A DNA stretch of 64,000 bases. Source: Miltoncostaea oceani. Lineage in GTDB: Bacteria; Actinomycetota; Thermoleophilia; Miltoncostaeales; Miltoncostaeaceae. The first letter of the stretch is position 1. Each line of letters starts with the position of its first letter. The notes below the pieces were generated by a model. The model ran no database searches. It was given only the letters and a program-made list of their open reading frames with translations, and had not been told where the DNA came from. Location of the stretch: contig NZ_CP064356.1 in the NCBI RefSeq assembly GCF_018141545.1, positions 2,369,001 to 2,433,000 on the forward strand, written 5' to 3'. Both the position numbers and the translations under genes were made by a program. Below are positions 1 to 9,127 of this stretch, piece after piece.

Positions 1-1
1 C

Positions 2-868
2 ACGGACGCGACGCGCACCGCGGCGGCGGGGTCCCTGTCGCACCGGATCGCGCTGGAGGGCCGGCAGGACGAGTTCCGCGAGCTGGCCGACGCGTTCGAC
101 GCGATGCTGGCGCGGCTGGAGGCGCACGTCGCGGAGCAGCAGCGGTTCGCCGCCAACGCGTCCCACGAGCTGCGCACGCCGCTGGCGACCACGCAGACGC
201 TGCTCGACGTCGCCCGCCGGGACCCCGACACCGACCCCGCGGAGCTGGTCGAGCGCCTCCACGCCGTGAACGCCCGCGCGATCGACCTGACGGAGGCGCT
301 CCTCCTGCTGGGCCGCGCCGACCGGCGGGCGTTCACCCGCGAGGACGTCGACCTGTCCCTCGCGGTGGAGGAGGCGGTCGAGACCCTCCTCCCCCTCGCG
401 GAGGACCGCGGCGTGACGATCGCGACCTCCGGCGACGTGACGCCCACCACCGGCTCGCACGCCCTGCTGCTGCAGCTGACGACGAACCTCGTGCACAACG
501 CGATCGTCCACAACCTCCCCCGGGACGGCGCCGTGTGGGTCGCGACCGCCACGGGCCCGGCGGGGGCGGTCGTCACGGTCGAGAACACCGGAGGGGAGCT
601 CACCCCCGAGGTCGTCGCCACGCTCGTCGAGCCGTTCCAGCGCGGCACCGAACGCGTCCGCGGCGCCCACGCCGGCGCCGGCCTCGGCCTGGCGATCGTG
701 AGGAGCATCACCGAGGCCCACGACGGGACCCTCACGCTCGAGCCCCGCGCCGGCGGAGGGCTCCGCGTCACGGTCGCGCTGCCCGCGGCGGCCCCCGGGG
801 GCGGCCCGCCGCCGGTCGCACGTCCCGTCGCCGCCCTCCCCCACCGCGGGCGGGTCACGGGCCCCTGA
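2..868 (+). CDS. Sensor histidine kinase, C-terminal part (5' truncated by window edge)
   Basis: The frame is open from base 2, so the N-terminal input domain lies outside the window. The visible part starts in a HAMP-like linker, followed by a HisKA dimerisation helix with the phospho-acceptor His in ASHELRTPL and a HATPase_c domain with N-box LTTNLVHNAIVHN, G1-like VENTGGEL and G2 GAGLGLAI. This is the usual catalytic core of a membrane two-component kinase, which autophosphorylates on His and passes phosphate to a response regulator. The partner regulator is presumably upstream, outside the window. The Pro/Ala-rich C-terminal tail is ordinary for high-GC kinases. The signal sensed cannot be inferred. 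Confidence 0.9.
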   Translation, partial: TDATRTAAAGSLSHRIALEGRQDEFRELADAFDAMLARLEAHVAEQQRFAANASHELRTPLATTQTLLDVARRDPDTDPAELVERLHAVNARAIDLTEALLLLGRADRRAFTREDVDLSLAVEEAVETLLPLAEDRGVTIATSGDVTPTTGSHALLLQLTTNLVHNAIVHNLPRDGAVWVATATGPAGAVVTVENTGGELTPEVVATLVEPFQRGTERVRGAHAGAGLGLAIVRSITEAHDGTLTLEPRAGGGLRVTVALPAAAPGGGPPPVARPVAALPHRGRVTGP

Positions 869-1037
869 ACGACGGGCGGTCCGCTCGTCCCATCGGGACG
901 ATGCGTCGCGACGGCGCCCCCCGGATGCTCCGCGCGAGGACGGCGCGCCGTGCCGTCCGTCCGGACGGGAGGGCGAGGGTGGCACGCACGATCCCCGTTG
1001 CGCCGATCACGCCGGGCCCCGCGCCCGGGTCCGGCCC

Positions 1038-3812
1038 GTGAGGGCCCCGGCGGCCGCCGGCGAGGCGACCGTCCCACCCCACGCGCACGACGCCGACGGG
1101 GTCGTCGGCGACCTGGGCTCGGACGCCGCCTCCGGCCTGACCGCGGCCGAGGCCGCCGACCGGCTGGGCCGGCTCGGCCCGAACGAGATCGCCGCCGAGG
1201 CGCCCCCGTCGATCGGGCAGATCGCCCTCGCCCAGCTGCGCGAGCCGATGAACATCATGCTCGTCGCGGTGACGGTGGTGAGCCTGGTGATCGGCGAGGT
1301 GTCGACCGCCGTGATCGTCGCCCTCCTGATCCTGCTCAACCTGGTGCTCGGGACCCGGCAGGAGCTGCAGGCGCGCGCCACGATCGACGCGCTCGCGAAC
1401 CTCCAGGTGACGCAGGCGAAGGTGGTGCGCGACGGGACGGTGGCCCTGATCCCGGCGACGGGGGTGGTCCCCGGCGATCTCGTGCAGCTCGAGGCGGGCG
1501 ACATCGTCCCCGCCGATGGGCGCCTCGTGCGCGCCGCGACGCTGGAGGCGCAGGAGGCGGCGCTGACCGGCGAGAGCGCCCCGGTCGCGAAGGACGCCGC
1601 GGTGGTCCTCCCGCCGGACACCCCCGTCGGCGACCGCGCCAACATGCTCTTCCAGAACACGGCGGTGACCCGCGGGGCGGCGTCGATGGTGGTCACCGCG
1701 ACCGGCATGGGGACCCAGATGGGTCAGATCGCGACGATGCTGACCTCGGTCACCCGCACCCGGTCCCCCCTGCAACGGGAGCTGGACACGCTCACGAAGG
1801 TGCTGGGGGTGGTCGCGTGGACGGCGGTGGCCGTCATCGTCGTCGTCGGCCTGGCGCGCGGCGAGTCGTTCACCGACGTCGTCCTGCTCGGCACGGCGAT
1901 GGCGATCTCGGCGATCCCGACCGGCATGCCCGCGTTCGTGTCGGGGCTCCTGTCGCTCGGCTCGAAGCAGCTCGCCGAGGCGAAGGCCGTCGTGAAGAAC
2001 CTGACCGACGTCGAGACGCTCGGCGCGACGAGCGCGATCAACACCGACAAGACCGGCACGCTCACGATGAACGAGATGATGGTGTCCGTCATCTACGCGG
2101 ACGGCGCCTGGTTCCCCGTCGAGGGCGAGGGCTACCGCAAGTCGGGCGCGATCACCTCCGCCGCCGGCGTCCCCGTCCCCGACTTCACCCGGCTCGCGTA
2201 CGGCCTGTGCCTCGACAGCGACGCCACCGTCTCCGACGGCGGGGACGTCGTCGGCGACCCCACCGAGGCGGCGCTCGTCGTGCTCGCCGCGAAGCTCGGC
2301 GTCGACGCCGAGGAGACCCGCCGCGCGTACCCGCGCCTGGCGGAGGTGCCGTTCGACTCCGACTACAAGTTCATGGCGACCTTCCACCGCGTGCCGATCG
2401 ACGGCACCGAACGGGTGGTGGGCCTCGTGAAGGGCGCTCCCGACGTGGTGCTGGCCCGCTGCACCCGCTCCGGGGGTCCGCTCAACCCGGATCAGGCGCC
2501 GATCGACGAGGCGCGCGCCGGCATCGACGCCGCCAACGCCCGGATGGGCGAGAAGGGGCTGCGGGTGCTCGCGTTCGCGGCCCGGCTCGTGGAGGACGAC
2601 GACCTCGCGACGATGACCGACGACCCGATGGCGCTCGTCCACGACCTCTCGTTCGTCGGGATGACCGGGATCATCGACCCGTTGCGGGCCGAGGCCGGGC
2701 ACGCCGTCACCACCGCCCTCGCGGCGGGGATCGACGTGCGGATGATCACCGGCGACCACGCCGTCACCGCGCGCGCCATCGGGGAGACGCTCGGCCTCGG
2801 GCCGGGGGCGATCAGCGGCGCCGAGCTCCAGGCGCTCTCCGACGACGAGCTCGCGGAGCGGCTGCCCGAGCTGCACGTCTTCGGCCGCGTGACGCCCCAG
2901 GACAAGCTGCGGCTGGCGCGGCTGATGCAGCAGCAGGGGCTGATCGTCGCGATGACCGGGGACGCCGTGAACGACGCCGCCGCCCTCAAGCAGGCGGACA
3001 TCGGCGTGGCGATGGGGAGCGGCAGCGAGGTGACCAAGCAGGCCGCGCGGATGATCCTGACGGACGACAACTTCGGCACCCTCGTCCACGCCGTCGAGAT
3101 CGGCCGCCGCGTGTACGACAAGGTCGTGTCGTACGTCCGCTACCAGATGACCCAGCTGCTGGCGCTGGTCCTCCTGTTCCTGGCGGCGACGGTCTTCGAC
3201 ATCAACTCGGGCGTCGCGATGACGCCCCTGATGGTCCTGTACCTCCTCTTCTTCGCGACCGCCGCCGGGGTGGTGGTGATCGCCCTCGACCCCGGCGACC
3301 CCGACGTGATGCACCGGCCCCCGCGGGACCCGGGGCTGCCGATCACCAACCGCCCGGCGGTGGCGATGTGGCTCCTCTACGCGGCGGTGCTGTTCGTCGC
3401 GGCCCTGACGCCCCTCGTGTTCGGCCCGGACGACCCCCGCGAGGACGCCGCGTCGGTGTCGATGACCATGACCTTCGTCGTGATGGGCTTCGGAACGATC
3501 TTCAACGCCCTCGCGAACCGGCGCGACCCGGCGCCCGGGCTGGCGCCGCCCGTGCTGAGGGCCGCCGCCGTGTCCCTCGTCCCCGCCGCCCTGATCGTGC
3601 TCGCGACCGAGTTGCCGGGGCTGCAGCGGGGCCTGCTGACGACCTCGCTGACGGGGCGCGAGTGGCTCGCCTGCCTGGGGCTCGCGGCGCTGCTGCCGGT
3701 GACGATCGAGACCGCGAAGTGGGTCCGACGACGGCAGGCGCCGCACCCGCCGGGGATCGGCGCCCTGGAGGCCGTCAGCCCCGCCCGCGCCCGCGGGCGG
3801 GCGCCCGGGTGA
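1038..3812 (+). CDS. Cation-transporting P-type ATPase (P2-like)
   Basis: About 924 residues from a GTG start. An N-terminal cation-ATPase domain and actuator loop (LTGES near residue 178) are followed by the helix with SAIPTGMPAF, the phosphorylation site DKTGTLT near residue 335, a nucleotide-binding domain (KGAPD), the HAD motif MITGDHAVTAR and the hinge motif TGDAVNDAAAL. Paired membrane segments lie at both ends. These are the parts of a P2-type ATPase that pumps cations across the cytoplasmic membrane using ATP. The ion is uncertain because the M4 motif is PTGMP rather than PEGLP (Ca) or CPC (heavy metals). The hinge reads GDA where most families have GDG. The stop overlaps the next start by four bases, implying coupling to the SulP gene. 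Confidence 0.88.
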   Translation: MRAPAAAGEATVPPHAHDADGVVGDLGSDAASGLTAAEAADRLGRLGPNEIAAEAPPSIGQIALAQLREPMNIMLVAVTVVSLVIGEVSTAVIVALLILLNLVLGTRQELQARATIDALANLQVTQAKVVRDGTVALIPATGVVPGDLVQLEAGDIVPADGRLVRAATLEAQEAALTGESAPVAKDAAVVLPPDTPVGDRANMLFQNTAVTRGAASMVVTATGMGTQMGQIATMLTSVTRTRSPLQRELDTLTKVLGVVAWTAVAVIVVVGLARGESFTDVVLLGTAMAISAIPTGMPAFVSGLLSLGSKQLAEAKAVVKNLTDVETLGATSAINTDKTGTLTMNEMMVSVIYADGAWFPVEGEGYRKSGAITSAAGVPVPDFTRLAYGLCLDSDATVSDGGDVVGDPTEAALVVLAAKLGVDAEETRRAYPRLAEVPFDSDYKFMATFHRVPIDGTERVVGLVKGAPDVVLARCTRSGGPLNPDQAPIDEARAGIDAANARMGEKGLRVLAFAARLVEDDDLATMTDDPMALVHDLSFVGMTGIIDPLRAEAGHAVTTALAAGIDVRMITGDHAVTARAIGETLGLGPGAISGAELQALSDDELAERLPELHVFGRVTPQDKLRLARLMQQQGLIVAMTGDAVNDAAALKQADIGVAMGSGSEVTKQAARMILTDDNFGTLVHAVEIGRRVYDKVVSYVRYQMTQLLALVLLFLAATVFDINSGVAMTPLMVLYLLFFATAAGVVVIALDPGDPDVMHRPPRDPGLPITNRPAVAMWLLYAAVLFVAALTPLVFGPDDPREDAASVSMTMTFVVMGFGTIFNALANRRDPAPGLAPPVLRAAAVSLVPAALIVLATELPGLQRGLLTTSLTGREWLACLGLAALLPVTIETAKWVRRRQAPHPPGIGALEAVSPARARGRAPG

Positions 3813-5533
3813 CCCCCGGCGCACGGGCGGGGCCGGGTCCCATCCTGGCCCGCTTCGTGCCGATCGTCGGCTGGCTGCCCCGGTACGAGCGCCGCTGGCT
3901 CCGGGGGGACGTCGTGGCGGGGATCGCCGTCACGGCCCTGATCGTGCCGAAGAACCTCGGCTACGCGGGGATCGCGGGGATCCCCCTGCAGAACGGGCTG
4001 TACGCCGCGGCGGCCGGGGCGTTGATCTACGCCGTCTTCTGCACGTCGCGCCAGATCTCGACGGGTCCGAGCTCGTCGCTGGCGGCGGTCGCCGGCGGGG
4101 CGGTCATCGTGACCGGCGTCGGGGGCGAGGACGCGGCGCAGCTGGTCGCGGCGATCGCGCTGCTGTCGGGGCTGCTGTTCCTGCTCCTCGCGGCGCTCCG
4201 CATGGGCTGGATCGCCCAGTTCCTCTCGAAGGCGGTGGTGGTCGGGTTCCTCGCGGGCGCGGCGGTCGACGTGGTCATCGGCGAGCTGCCGAAGCTGACG
4301 GGGACCTCGGCGGACGGCGACAACGCGTGGCGCGAGCTGGGGTCGTGGGTGCGCGGGCTCGGCGACGTCCACGGGGCGACCCTCGTCGTCGGCGCCGGCG
4401 CGCTCGGCGCGATCCTCGCCGTCCGCTTCCTGGCGCCCGCGGTGCCGGGGGCGCTGGTGCTGCTCGTCGGCGGGCTGGCCGCATCGGCCGCCCTCGACCT
4501 GTCGGGGCGGGGGGTGGCGCTCGTGGGTGAGGTGCCCCGCGGCCTGCCGGCGCCGGAGGTCCCCGACCTCGGCCTCGTCGCCGACAACCTCGCGGTCGTG
4601 GTCGCCGCCTCGGGTGCCCTGCTGCTCATCGGCTTCTCCCAGACCGCGGGGGACGCACGCGCCTTCGCGGCGCGGCACCGCTACCGCATCGACGTGAACC
4701 AGGAGTCCGTGGCCCAGGGGATGGCGAACGCCGGTGCGGGGCTCCTCCAGGGGATGCCGGTCTCGACGAGCCTCTCCGCCAGCTCCCTGAACGAGTCGTC
4801 GGGGGCCCGCACCCCGGTCGCCTCGCTCGTCACGGGGGGTCTCGTGCTCGCGACGCTCGTGGTGCTGGCGCCCCTGTTCTCGGACCTCCCGACGGCGGTG
4901 CTCGGCGCGATCATCATCGACGCCGTCGTGTTCGGGATGATCGACGTCACCGAGATGCGCCGGCTCCACCGCGTCACCCGGTTCGACTTCTGGGTCGCGG
5001 TGGCGGCGTTCGTCGGCGTCCTCTCGGTCGGCGTGCTCGCCGGCGTGCTGGTCGGTGTGGTGCTGTCGCTGGGGTGGCTCGTCCACGTCGCGACGCGCCC
5101 GCCGATGCCGTTGCTCGGCGAGGACCCCGCGACCGGCGTCTTCCGCGAGCTCGACGAGCGCCCCGGCGACGCGGCGGCCCCGGACGGCGTGGCGGTGCTG
5201 CGGGTCGACGGCGGGCTGTTCTTCGCCACCTCGGACGCCCTGGAGGACCGCGTGCGCGCCGTCGCCGGCGACGGGGACCTGCGTGGGCTGGTCCTCGACC
5301 TGGAGGGCGTCGGCTTCATCGACTCCCAGGGCGCCTCCGCGCTCGGCGAGGTGCACGCCGCGACCGCGGCGGACGGCGTCGAGCTGCGCCTCGCGAAGGC
5401 GAGGCCCCGGGTGCTGCGGGTGCTCGAGGTCGACGGGCTGATCGCGCGCATCGGGGCGGACCACGTCCACGCCACCATCCACGAGGCCGTCGGCGCGTAC
5501 CGCGCGAACGGCCACCGCCGGGAGGGCACATGA
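3809..5533 (+). CDS. SulP-family inorganic anion transporter with STAS domain
   Basis: 574 residues from the GTG that overlaps the ATPase stop (GTGA). The N-terminal two thirds is a polytopic membrane domain with the SulP features GYAGIAGIPLQNGLYA and STGPSSSLAAVAGG. The C-terminal about 110 residues form a STAS domain (VLDLEGVGFIDSQGASAL), the cytoplasmic regulatory module of SulP carriers. Members move sulfate, bicarbonate or other anions, usually with protons or sodium; the sequence does not say which. Lying between a cation ATPase and a polyphosphate-type phosphatase, it appears to belong to an ion or phosphate homeostasis unit. This start gives the right N-terminus (ILARFVPIVGWLPRY), and the longer upstream frame is an antisense-like shadow. 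Confidence 0.9.
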   Translation: MTPGARAGPGPILARFVPIVGWLPRYERRWLRGDVVAGIAVTALIVPKNLGYAGIAGIPLQNGLYAAAAGALIYAVFCTSRQISTGPSSSLAAVAGGAVIVTGVGGEDAAQLVAAIALLSGLLFLLLAALRMGWIAQFLSKAVVVGFLAGAAVDVVIGELPKLTGTSADGDNAWRELGSWVRGLGDVHGATLVVGAGALGAILAVRFLAPAVPGALVLLVGGLAASAALDLSGRGVALVGEVPRGLPAPEVPDLGLVADNLAVVVAASGALLLIGFSQTAGDARAFAARHRYRIDVNQESVAQGMANAGAGLLQGMPVSTSLSASSLNESSGARTPVASLVTGGLVLATLVVLAPLFSDLPTAVLGAIIIDAVVFGMIDVTEMRRLHRVTRFDFWVAVAAFVGVLSVGVLAGVLVGVVLSLGWLVHVATRPPMPLLGEDPATGVFRELDERPGDAAAPDGVAVLRVDGGLFFATSDALEDRVRAVAGDGDLRGLVLDLEGVGFIDSQGASALGEVHAATAADGVELRLAKARPRVLRVLEVDGLIARIGADHVHATIHEAVGAYRANGHRREGT

Positions 5534-7056
5534 CGACGTCCGTCACGACCGGGATCGTCCCCCGCTGGGAGTGGCGGGGCTTCGGCGCGTCCGACGACGC
5601 GGTCGCGCGGCTGCGGGCCACCCCGCCGCAGGGCGTGCACGAGAGCGCCGAGTCCTACTTCGTGTCGCGGGACGGCGAGAACGCGGTGAAGGTGCGCGAC
5701 GGGCTGCTGGACGTGAAGCGCCTGGAGGAGGTCGACGACCGCGGGCTCCAGCGCTGGCGGCCGATCCTGAAGTCGCCGTCCCCGGTCGGCGCGGCCGACC
5801 TGCTCGTGGTCCTGGACGCCCTCGGCGTCGCGGCCCCTCCCCTGGACCGCGACGCGTTCCGCATCGACGAGCTCATCGCGCGCACGGTGGACGGCGAGCT
5901 GGTCCGGGCGGTCGCGGTGCACAAGCGCCGCACGCGGTACGCGATCGCGGGCTGCGCCGCCGAGGTGACGGAGGTGACCGTCGGCGGGTCGGCGTTGGTG
6001 ACGGTCGCGGTCGAGTCGGAGGACCCCGCCCGGGTGATGGCCGCCCTCGACGAGCTGGGCCTCGACCCCGGGCTCAACACGAGCTACCCGCGGGCGCTCG
6101 CGGCGGTCGCCGGCCTGGCGGGGTCCCGCGGCGCGGTGATCGACGTGGGGACGAACTCGGTGAAGCTGCACGTCGGCGAGCGCCGGGGGGACGAACGGCG
6201 GACCCTCGCCGACCGGGCGGTCGTCACGCGGCTCGGCGAGGGGCTGCAGGCGTCGGGCGCGCTCACCTCGGAGGCGGTGGCCCGGACGGTCGACGCGGTC
6301 TGCGACCTGGCGCGGCAGGCGCGCCGGGCGGGCGCCCCCGCGATCGTCGCGGTGGGCACCGCCGGGCTGCGCATGGCGAGCGACCGCGACGTGTTCGTGG
6401 CGGCGGTGCGGGACCGCTGTGGCGTGGAGGTCGAGGTCATCTCCGGCGACGAGGAGAGCCGCCTCGGGTACCTCGCGGCGATGTCGGCCGCCGGACCCCG
6501 GAGCGGCTCCGTGGTGGTCGTCGAGACGGGCGGGGGCAGCTCCCAGTTCACCGTCGGCGAGGGTGAGCGGATCCGGGATCGGTTCAGCATCGACCTGGGG
6601 GCGGTGCGCCTCACGGAGCGCCACGGTCTCGGCGGCCCCGTCTCCCCGGACGCGCTCGCCGCGGCGTCCGCCGAGGCGGCGGCGGAGCTCGGCCGCGTCG
6701 CCGGCCTGCCCCGGCCGGACGCGCTGGTCGGGATGGGCGGCGCGTTCACGAACCTCGCCGCCGTGCGGCACGGGTTGACCGAGTACGACCCCTCCGTCGT
6801 CGAGGGCACCGTCCTCGACCGCCCGGAGATCGACCGCCAGATCGCGCTCTACCGGTCGATGACGGCGGAGGAGCGCAGCGGCATCCCGGGCCTCCAGAAG
6901 GGCCGCGCCGAGGTGATCCTGGCGGGGGCGGTCATCGTCCGCGCCATCCTCGACGCGCTCGACGCGGAGTCGGTCACGGTCACCGACCGCGGCCTCCGGC
7001 ACGCGCTGCTGTACGAACGGCTCGGGGCGGACCGGGGATGGGGCGCGACCCCCTGA
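5530..7056 (+). CDS. CYTH-like domain fused to Ppx/GppA-type exopolyphosphatase
   Basis: 508 residues, ATG overlapping the SulP stop (ATGA), with GGGAGGG just upstream. Residues 1 to about 195 look like a CYTH/triphosphate-tunnel domain: WEWRGFG at the N-terminus, then alternating charged strands (NAVKVRDGLLDVKRLEE, HKRRTRYAI, EVTEVTV). Residues about 200-508 are a Ppx/GppA phosphatase with the ASKHA phosphate-1 motif IDVGTNSVKLHV, VGTAGLRMASDR, SGDEESRLGYLA and VETGGGSSQFT. The C-terminal half should release phosphate from polyphosphate or act on (p)ppGpp. The N-terminal half is a fold that handles triphosphates or polyphosphate. The Ppx assignment is firm; the CYTH assignment is a motif-level inference. 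The gene ends a three- or four-gene operon. Confidence 0.85.
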   Translation: MTTSVTTGIVPRWEWRGFGASDDAVARLRATPPQGVHESAESYFVSRDGENAVKVRDGLLDVKRLEEVDDRGLQRWRPILKSPSPVGAADLLVVLDALGVAAPPLDRDAFRIDELIARTVDGELVRAVAVHKRRTRYAIAGCAAEVTEVTVGGSALVTVAVESEDPARVMAALDELGLDPGLNTSYPRALAAVAGLAGSRGAVIDVGTNSVKLHVGERRGDERRTLADRAVVTRLGEGLQASGALTSEAVARTVDAVCDLARQARRAGAPAIVAVGTAGLRMASDRDVFVAAVRDRCGVEVEVISGDEESRLGYLAAMSAAGPRSGSVVVVETGGGSSQFTVGEGERIRDRFSIDLGAVRLTERHGLGGPVSPDALAAASAEAAAELGRVAGLPRPDALVGMGGAFTNLAAVRHGLTEYDPSVVEGTVLDRPEIDRQIALYRSMTAEERSGIPGLQKGRAEVILAGAVIVRAILDALDAESVTVTDRGLRHALLYERLGADRGWGATP

Positions 7057-7082
7057 GCCACCGGCTCCGCTGGGGCCCGTGC

Positions 7083-7748
7083 TCAGGCGGGCGTGACCGC
7101 GCTGCCCACCGCGTAGGGCTTCGCGACCCGCAGGCCGGGCCCGTCGTCGGTGATCCGGACCGACTCGACCACGAAGCCGGCGTCGCGGATCGCCGCGACG
7201 GTGTCGCGGTCGAGGTGGCAGCCGGCGGCGGCACGGCGCCACACCGGCGTGATCCGGTCCTGCCACCGCGCCCGCCGACCGGCGCCGCGCACGTGCTCGA
7301 GGAACAGCAGGCGCCCACCGGGTCGCAGGACGCGGCGGGCCTCGGCGAGCGCCCGGGCGGGGTCGGCGACCGAGCAGAGGGCGAGCGTCGTGATGACCGT
7401 GTCGACGCTCCCGTCGGGCATGTCGAGGCGCTCGGCGGGAGACGGGTCGACCAGGACGCCGGCGCGACCCGACCGTTCCACGCGGGCGACGAGCCGGCGG
7501 CGCATCGCGGGGTCGGGCTCGCTGAGGACGATGGATGTCGCGGTGGCGGGCATGTGCGGCAGGTTGGCGCCGGTGCCCGCCCCGATCTCGAGCACCACCC
7601 CCTCGGCGGCGCCGAGCAGTGCCCGCCGCTGATCGCCGAGCCACCCGCGCTCGGCCGACGCGAGGCTGCGGTCGTAGAGCGCGGCGAAGATCGGGTGTCC
7701 CCTCCCCCGGTCCGCCCCGGTCGATGTGGCGTTCCGCGCGCCGGTCAT
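7083..7748 (-). CDS. Class I SAM-dependent methyltransferase
   Basis: 221 residues. The Rossmann methyltransferase fold is marked by motif I VVLEIGAGTGANLPHMP, an acidic residue after strand 2 (LSEPDPAM), DTVITTLALCSV at motif II and LRPGGRLLFLEHV at motif III. The pattern resembles the UbiE/phospholipid N-methyltransferase-like group used on quinones or lipids, but the substrate is not determined. It is convergent with the CYTH-Ppx gene, about 26 bases away, and stands alone. The ATG lies at a normal N-terminus (GHPIFAALYDRSL begins the family alignment). Confidence 0.8.
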   Translation of the reverse strand: MTGARNATSTGADRGRGHPIFAALYDRSLASAERGWLGDQRRALLGAAEGVVLEIGAGTGANLPHMPATATSIVLSEPDPAMRRRLVARVERSGRAGVLVDPSPAERLDMPDGSVDTVITTLALCSVADPARALAEARRVLRPGGRLLFLEHVRGAGRRARWQDRITPVWRRAAAGCHLDRDTVAAIRDAGFVVESVRITDDGPGLRVAKPYAVGSAVTPA

Positions 7749-7862
7749 GACCTCGGGGCGACCTCCGCCCGGATCACTCCGGCCACCGGCCCGCCGATCG
7801 CCTGTCTCGACATCGAACCCATTCGGACCCCGGGGCGTCGTGAACGCGGTCGACGTGCCCCG

Positions 7863-8219
7863 TCAGGCACCTCCGGCCGCGGCCCGGATGGCGTCGGCGA
7901 CCGCCGCCGGGTCGTCGGCGTCGACGAGGTAGCTGTCGAAGCGCTGGCCGTCGGCGCGGATCCGCACCGCCTGCCGGCCGGCGCGCACCCGCACCATCTG
8001 GCGCCGGCCGCCGCCGCGCCACGTCCCGATCCTGGTCCGGCCGGGCACGGCGAGGCCCGGTGCCCGCAGGCCCCGCGTGGCGGTGAGCGGGTCGGACACC
8101 ACCTCGACGTCCGTCACGGCCGCGAGGGGGATCTCCTGGTCGCCGAGCAGGCCGGCCACCTTCTCGAAGGCCGACAGGTGGATGACCACCGCCTCGTCCG
8201 TGACATCGATCCTCGCCAT
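7863..8219 (-). CDS. Small PH-like domain protein of unknown function
   Basis: 118 residues. The start chosen is the ATG at 8219 because a purine-rich ribosome site (GGAGAGGGGACC) precedes it; the longer frame upstream would run through the tRNA-Thr remnant. The protein is strand-rich and soluble (VVIHLSAFEKVAGL, EIPLAAVTDVEVV, RRQMVRVRAG, IRADGQRFDSYLV) and ends in a helix of Ala residues. This layout resembles the PH-like proteins seen in many actinobacteria. No catalytic motif is visible. It is the last chromosomal gene before the tRNA-Thr island. Confidence 0.65.
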   Translation of the reverse strand: MARIDVTDEAVVIHLSAFEKVAGLLGDQEIPLAAVTDVEVVSDPLTATRGLRAPGLAVPGRTRIGTWRGGGRRQMVRVRAGRQAVRIRADGQRFDSYLVDADDPAAVADAIRAAAGGA

Positions 8220-8358
8220 CGGTCCCCTCTCCTCTCCCACGCTGTGATTCCGCTGCACACGGTAGTCACGGCTGTGGCCCCTGTCGTCGTCCGCGCGGGC
8301 GATCGTGGATCCGTCGGGCGAACGACCGGGGACGCGGCGACCACGCGCGTCGACGGCC

Positions 8359-8404
8359 AAGCCGGAGAGGGGACTCGAACCCCTGACCTGCCGCTTACAA
8401 GGCG
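8359..8404 (-). repeat. attachment-site-like partial copy of tRNA-Thr 3' part
   Basis: These 46 bases are identical to 11315-11360, which hold the 3' part of the intact tRNA-Thr(UGT) gene: 3' acceptor strand, T arm, variable loop and anticodon arm up to the 5' anticodon stem. The copy stops there, so this end cannot make a tRNA. This is the classic scar of site-specific integration into the 3' end of a tRNA gene. Confidence 0.9.
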
Positions 8405-8463
8405 AGGCGCGACGCAGCCCGGATCCTTTGAGGGGAGCGGGATCCGCCGAGACGCCCGGTGCA

Positions 8464-8484
8464 CTCCACTGCGTCCTCCGCTGC
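8464..8484 (+). repeat. Island 1 subterminal repeat, left copy (possible arm-type site)
   Basis: The 21-mer beginning CTCCACTGC and ending TCCGCTGC matches 11188-11208 at 19 of 21 positions. One copy lies about 60 bp inside the left att repeat and the other about 106 bp inside the right. Paired subterminal repeats in one orientation fit integrase arm-binding sites, but short GC-rich similarity could also be chance. Confidence 0.4.
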
Positions 8485-8513
8485 ATCGGGGCAGGGGCGG
8501 CGCCCCATGGGCG

Positions 8514-8618
8514 TTACCGGCAGCCCTGGCAGTTGGCTCCCGTTAGCCACGCCACCGCCACTAGGACCACCAAGAGCAGTACCGCGATGGCGGTGATCGA
8601 CCTCCCCCGGCCTCCCAT
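8514..8618 (-). CDS. Possible 34-residue membrane peptide
   Basis: ATG at 8618, TAA at 8514. The product has a short basic N-terminus (MGGRGRS), a single strong membrane segment (about residues 8-26, ITAIAVLLLVVLVAVAW) and a short tail ending CQGCR with two cysteines. The topology is that of a tiny single-pass membrane peptide. No clear Shine-Dalgarno sequence precedes the start, so coding status is uncertain. It lies inside island 1 and reads toward the left attachment repeat. No family is recognised. Confidence 0.3.
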   Translation of the reverse strand: MGGRGRSITAIAVLLLVVLVAVAWLTGANCQGCR

Positions 8619-9127
8619 GTGACGCAGTCTAAGGGGCGGCTGCGAACTGTCCCCTTGCAGCTGATCAAGAGCGAGCGTGTCCGAGGCGGGTCGGGGGCGA
8701 TACAGATTGGCGTCGGGTGGGCGTCACCGCCGTCGCCTGCTCATGCCGGGCCTCGAGAGCACGCCACTCCGGGTCCCGTAGTCGGGACTCGGGCCCGGGA
8801 ACTGAGATCACCCGCGCGGCGCCCGCAAGCCATTCGCGATCGGCGGATGGTGGTCTGTGAAGTCGGGGGCTGGCGCTCCGCTTCTGGGTTGGCAGCCCAG
8901 ACTGCAGTCATCGGTGCGGATGCCGTGCGGGTCGAGGCATTGACCGGCCGACTGACGCTCCCCCAGCTGTAGGAGCTGACCGCGTGTGCGCCACGCAGCG
9001 CGCCGAAGAGCGCGGCCGCGCTCTCGGCACATTGGGCGACCCGAGCGACGCAAGGGGTGGGCCAGACGTCGCCCGTGTCCGCCCACGGGCATACCCTGAG
9101 GGCGTTCCAGTACTGGGGGTGAGGAGA
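8619..9127. other. Apparently non-coding stretch of island 1
   Basis: About 500 bases with no convincing gene. The open frames here lack ribosome sites and have Arg/Pro-rich shadow composition. The final part carries the purine-rich leader (GGGGGTGAGGAGA) of the beta-propeller gene. Confidence 0.5.

Noticed and set aside
2935-3010. GDA instead of GDG in the ATPase hinge motif as an inactivating change
   Set aside because: The rest of the motif and the DKTGTLT site are intact, and I believe variants of this kind occur in related bacterial P-type ATPases, so it may be normal for the subfamily.
855-3824. Long minus-strand frame opposite the P-type ATPase (989 codons)
   Set aside because: Composition is an Arg/Gly/His-rich mirror of the real gene and no domain is seen. 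Such shadows are common in this GC range.
4681-7644. Long minus-strand frame over SulP and the CYTH-Ppx gene
   Set aside because: It is the antisense of two convincing genes and has no motif or ribosome site.
8619-8972. 117-residue frame in island 1
   Set aside because: No ribosome site and no domain; composition is not protein-like.
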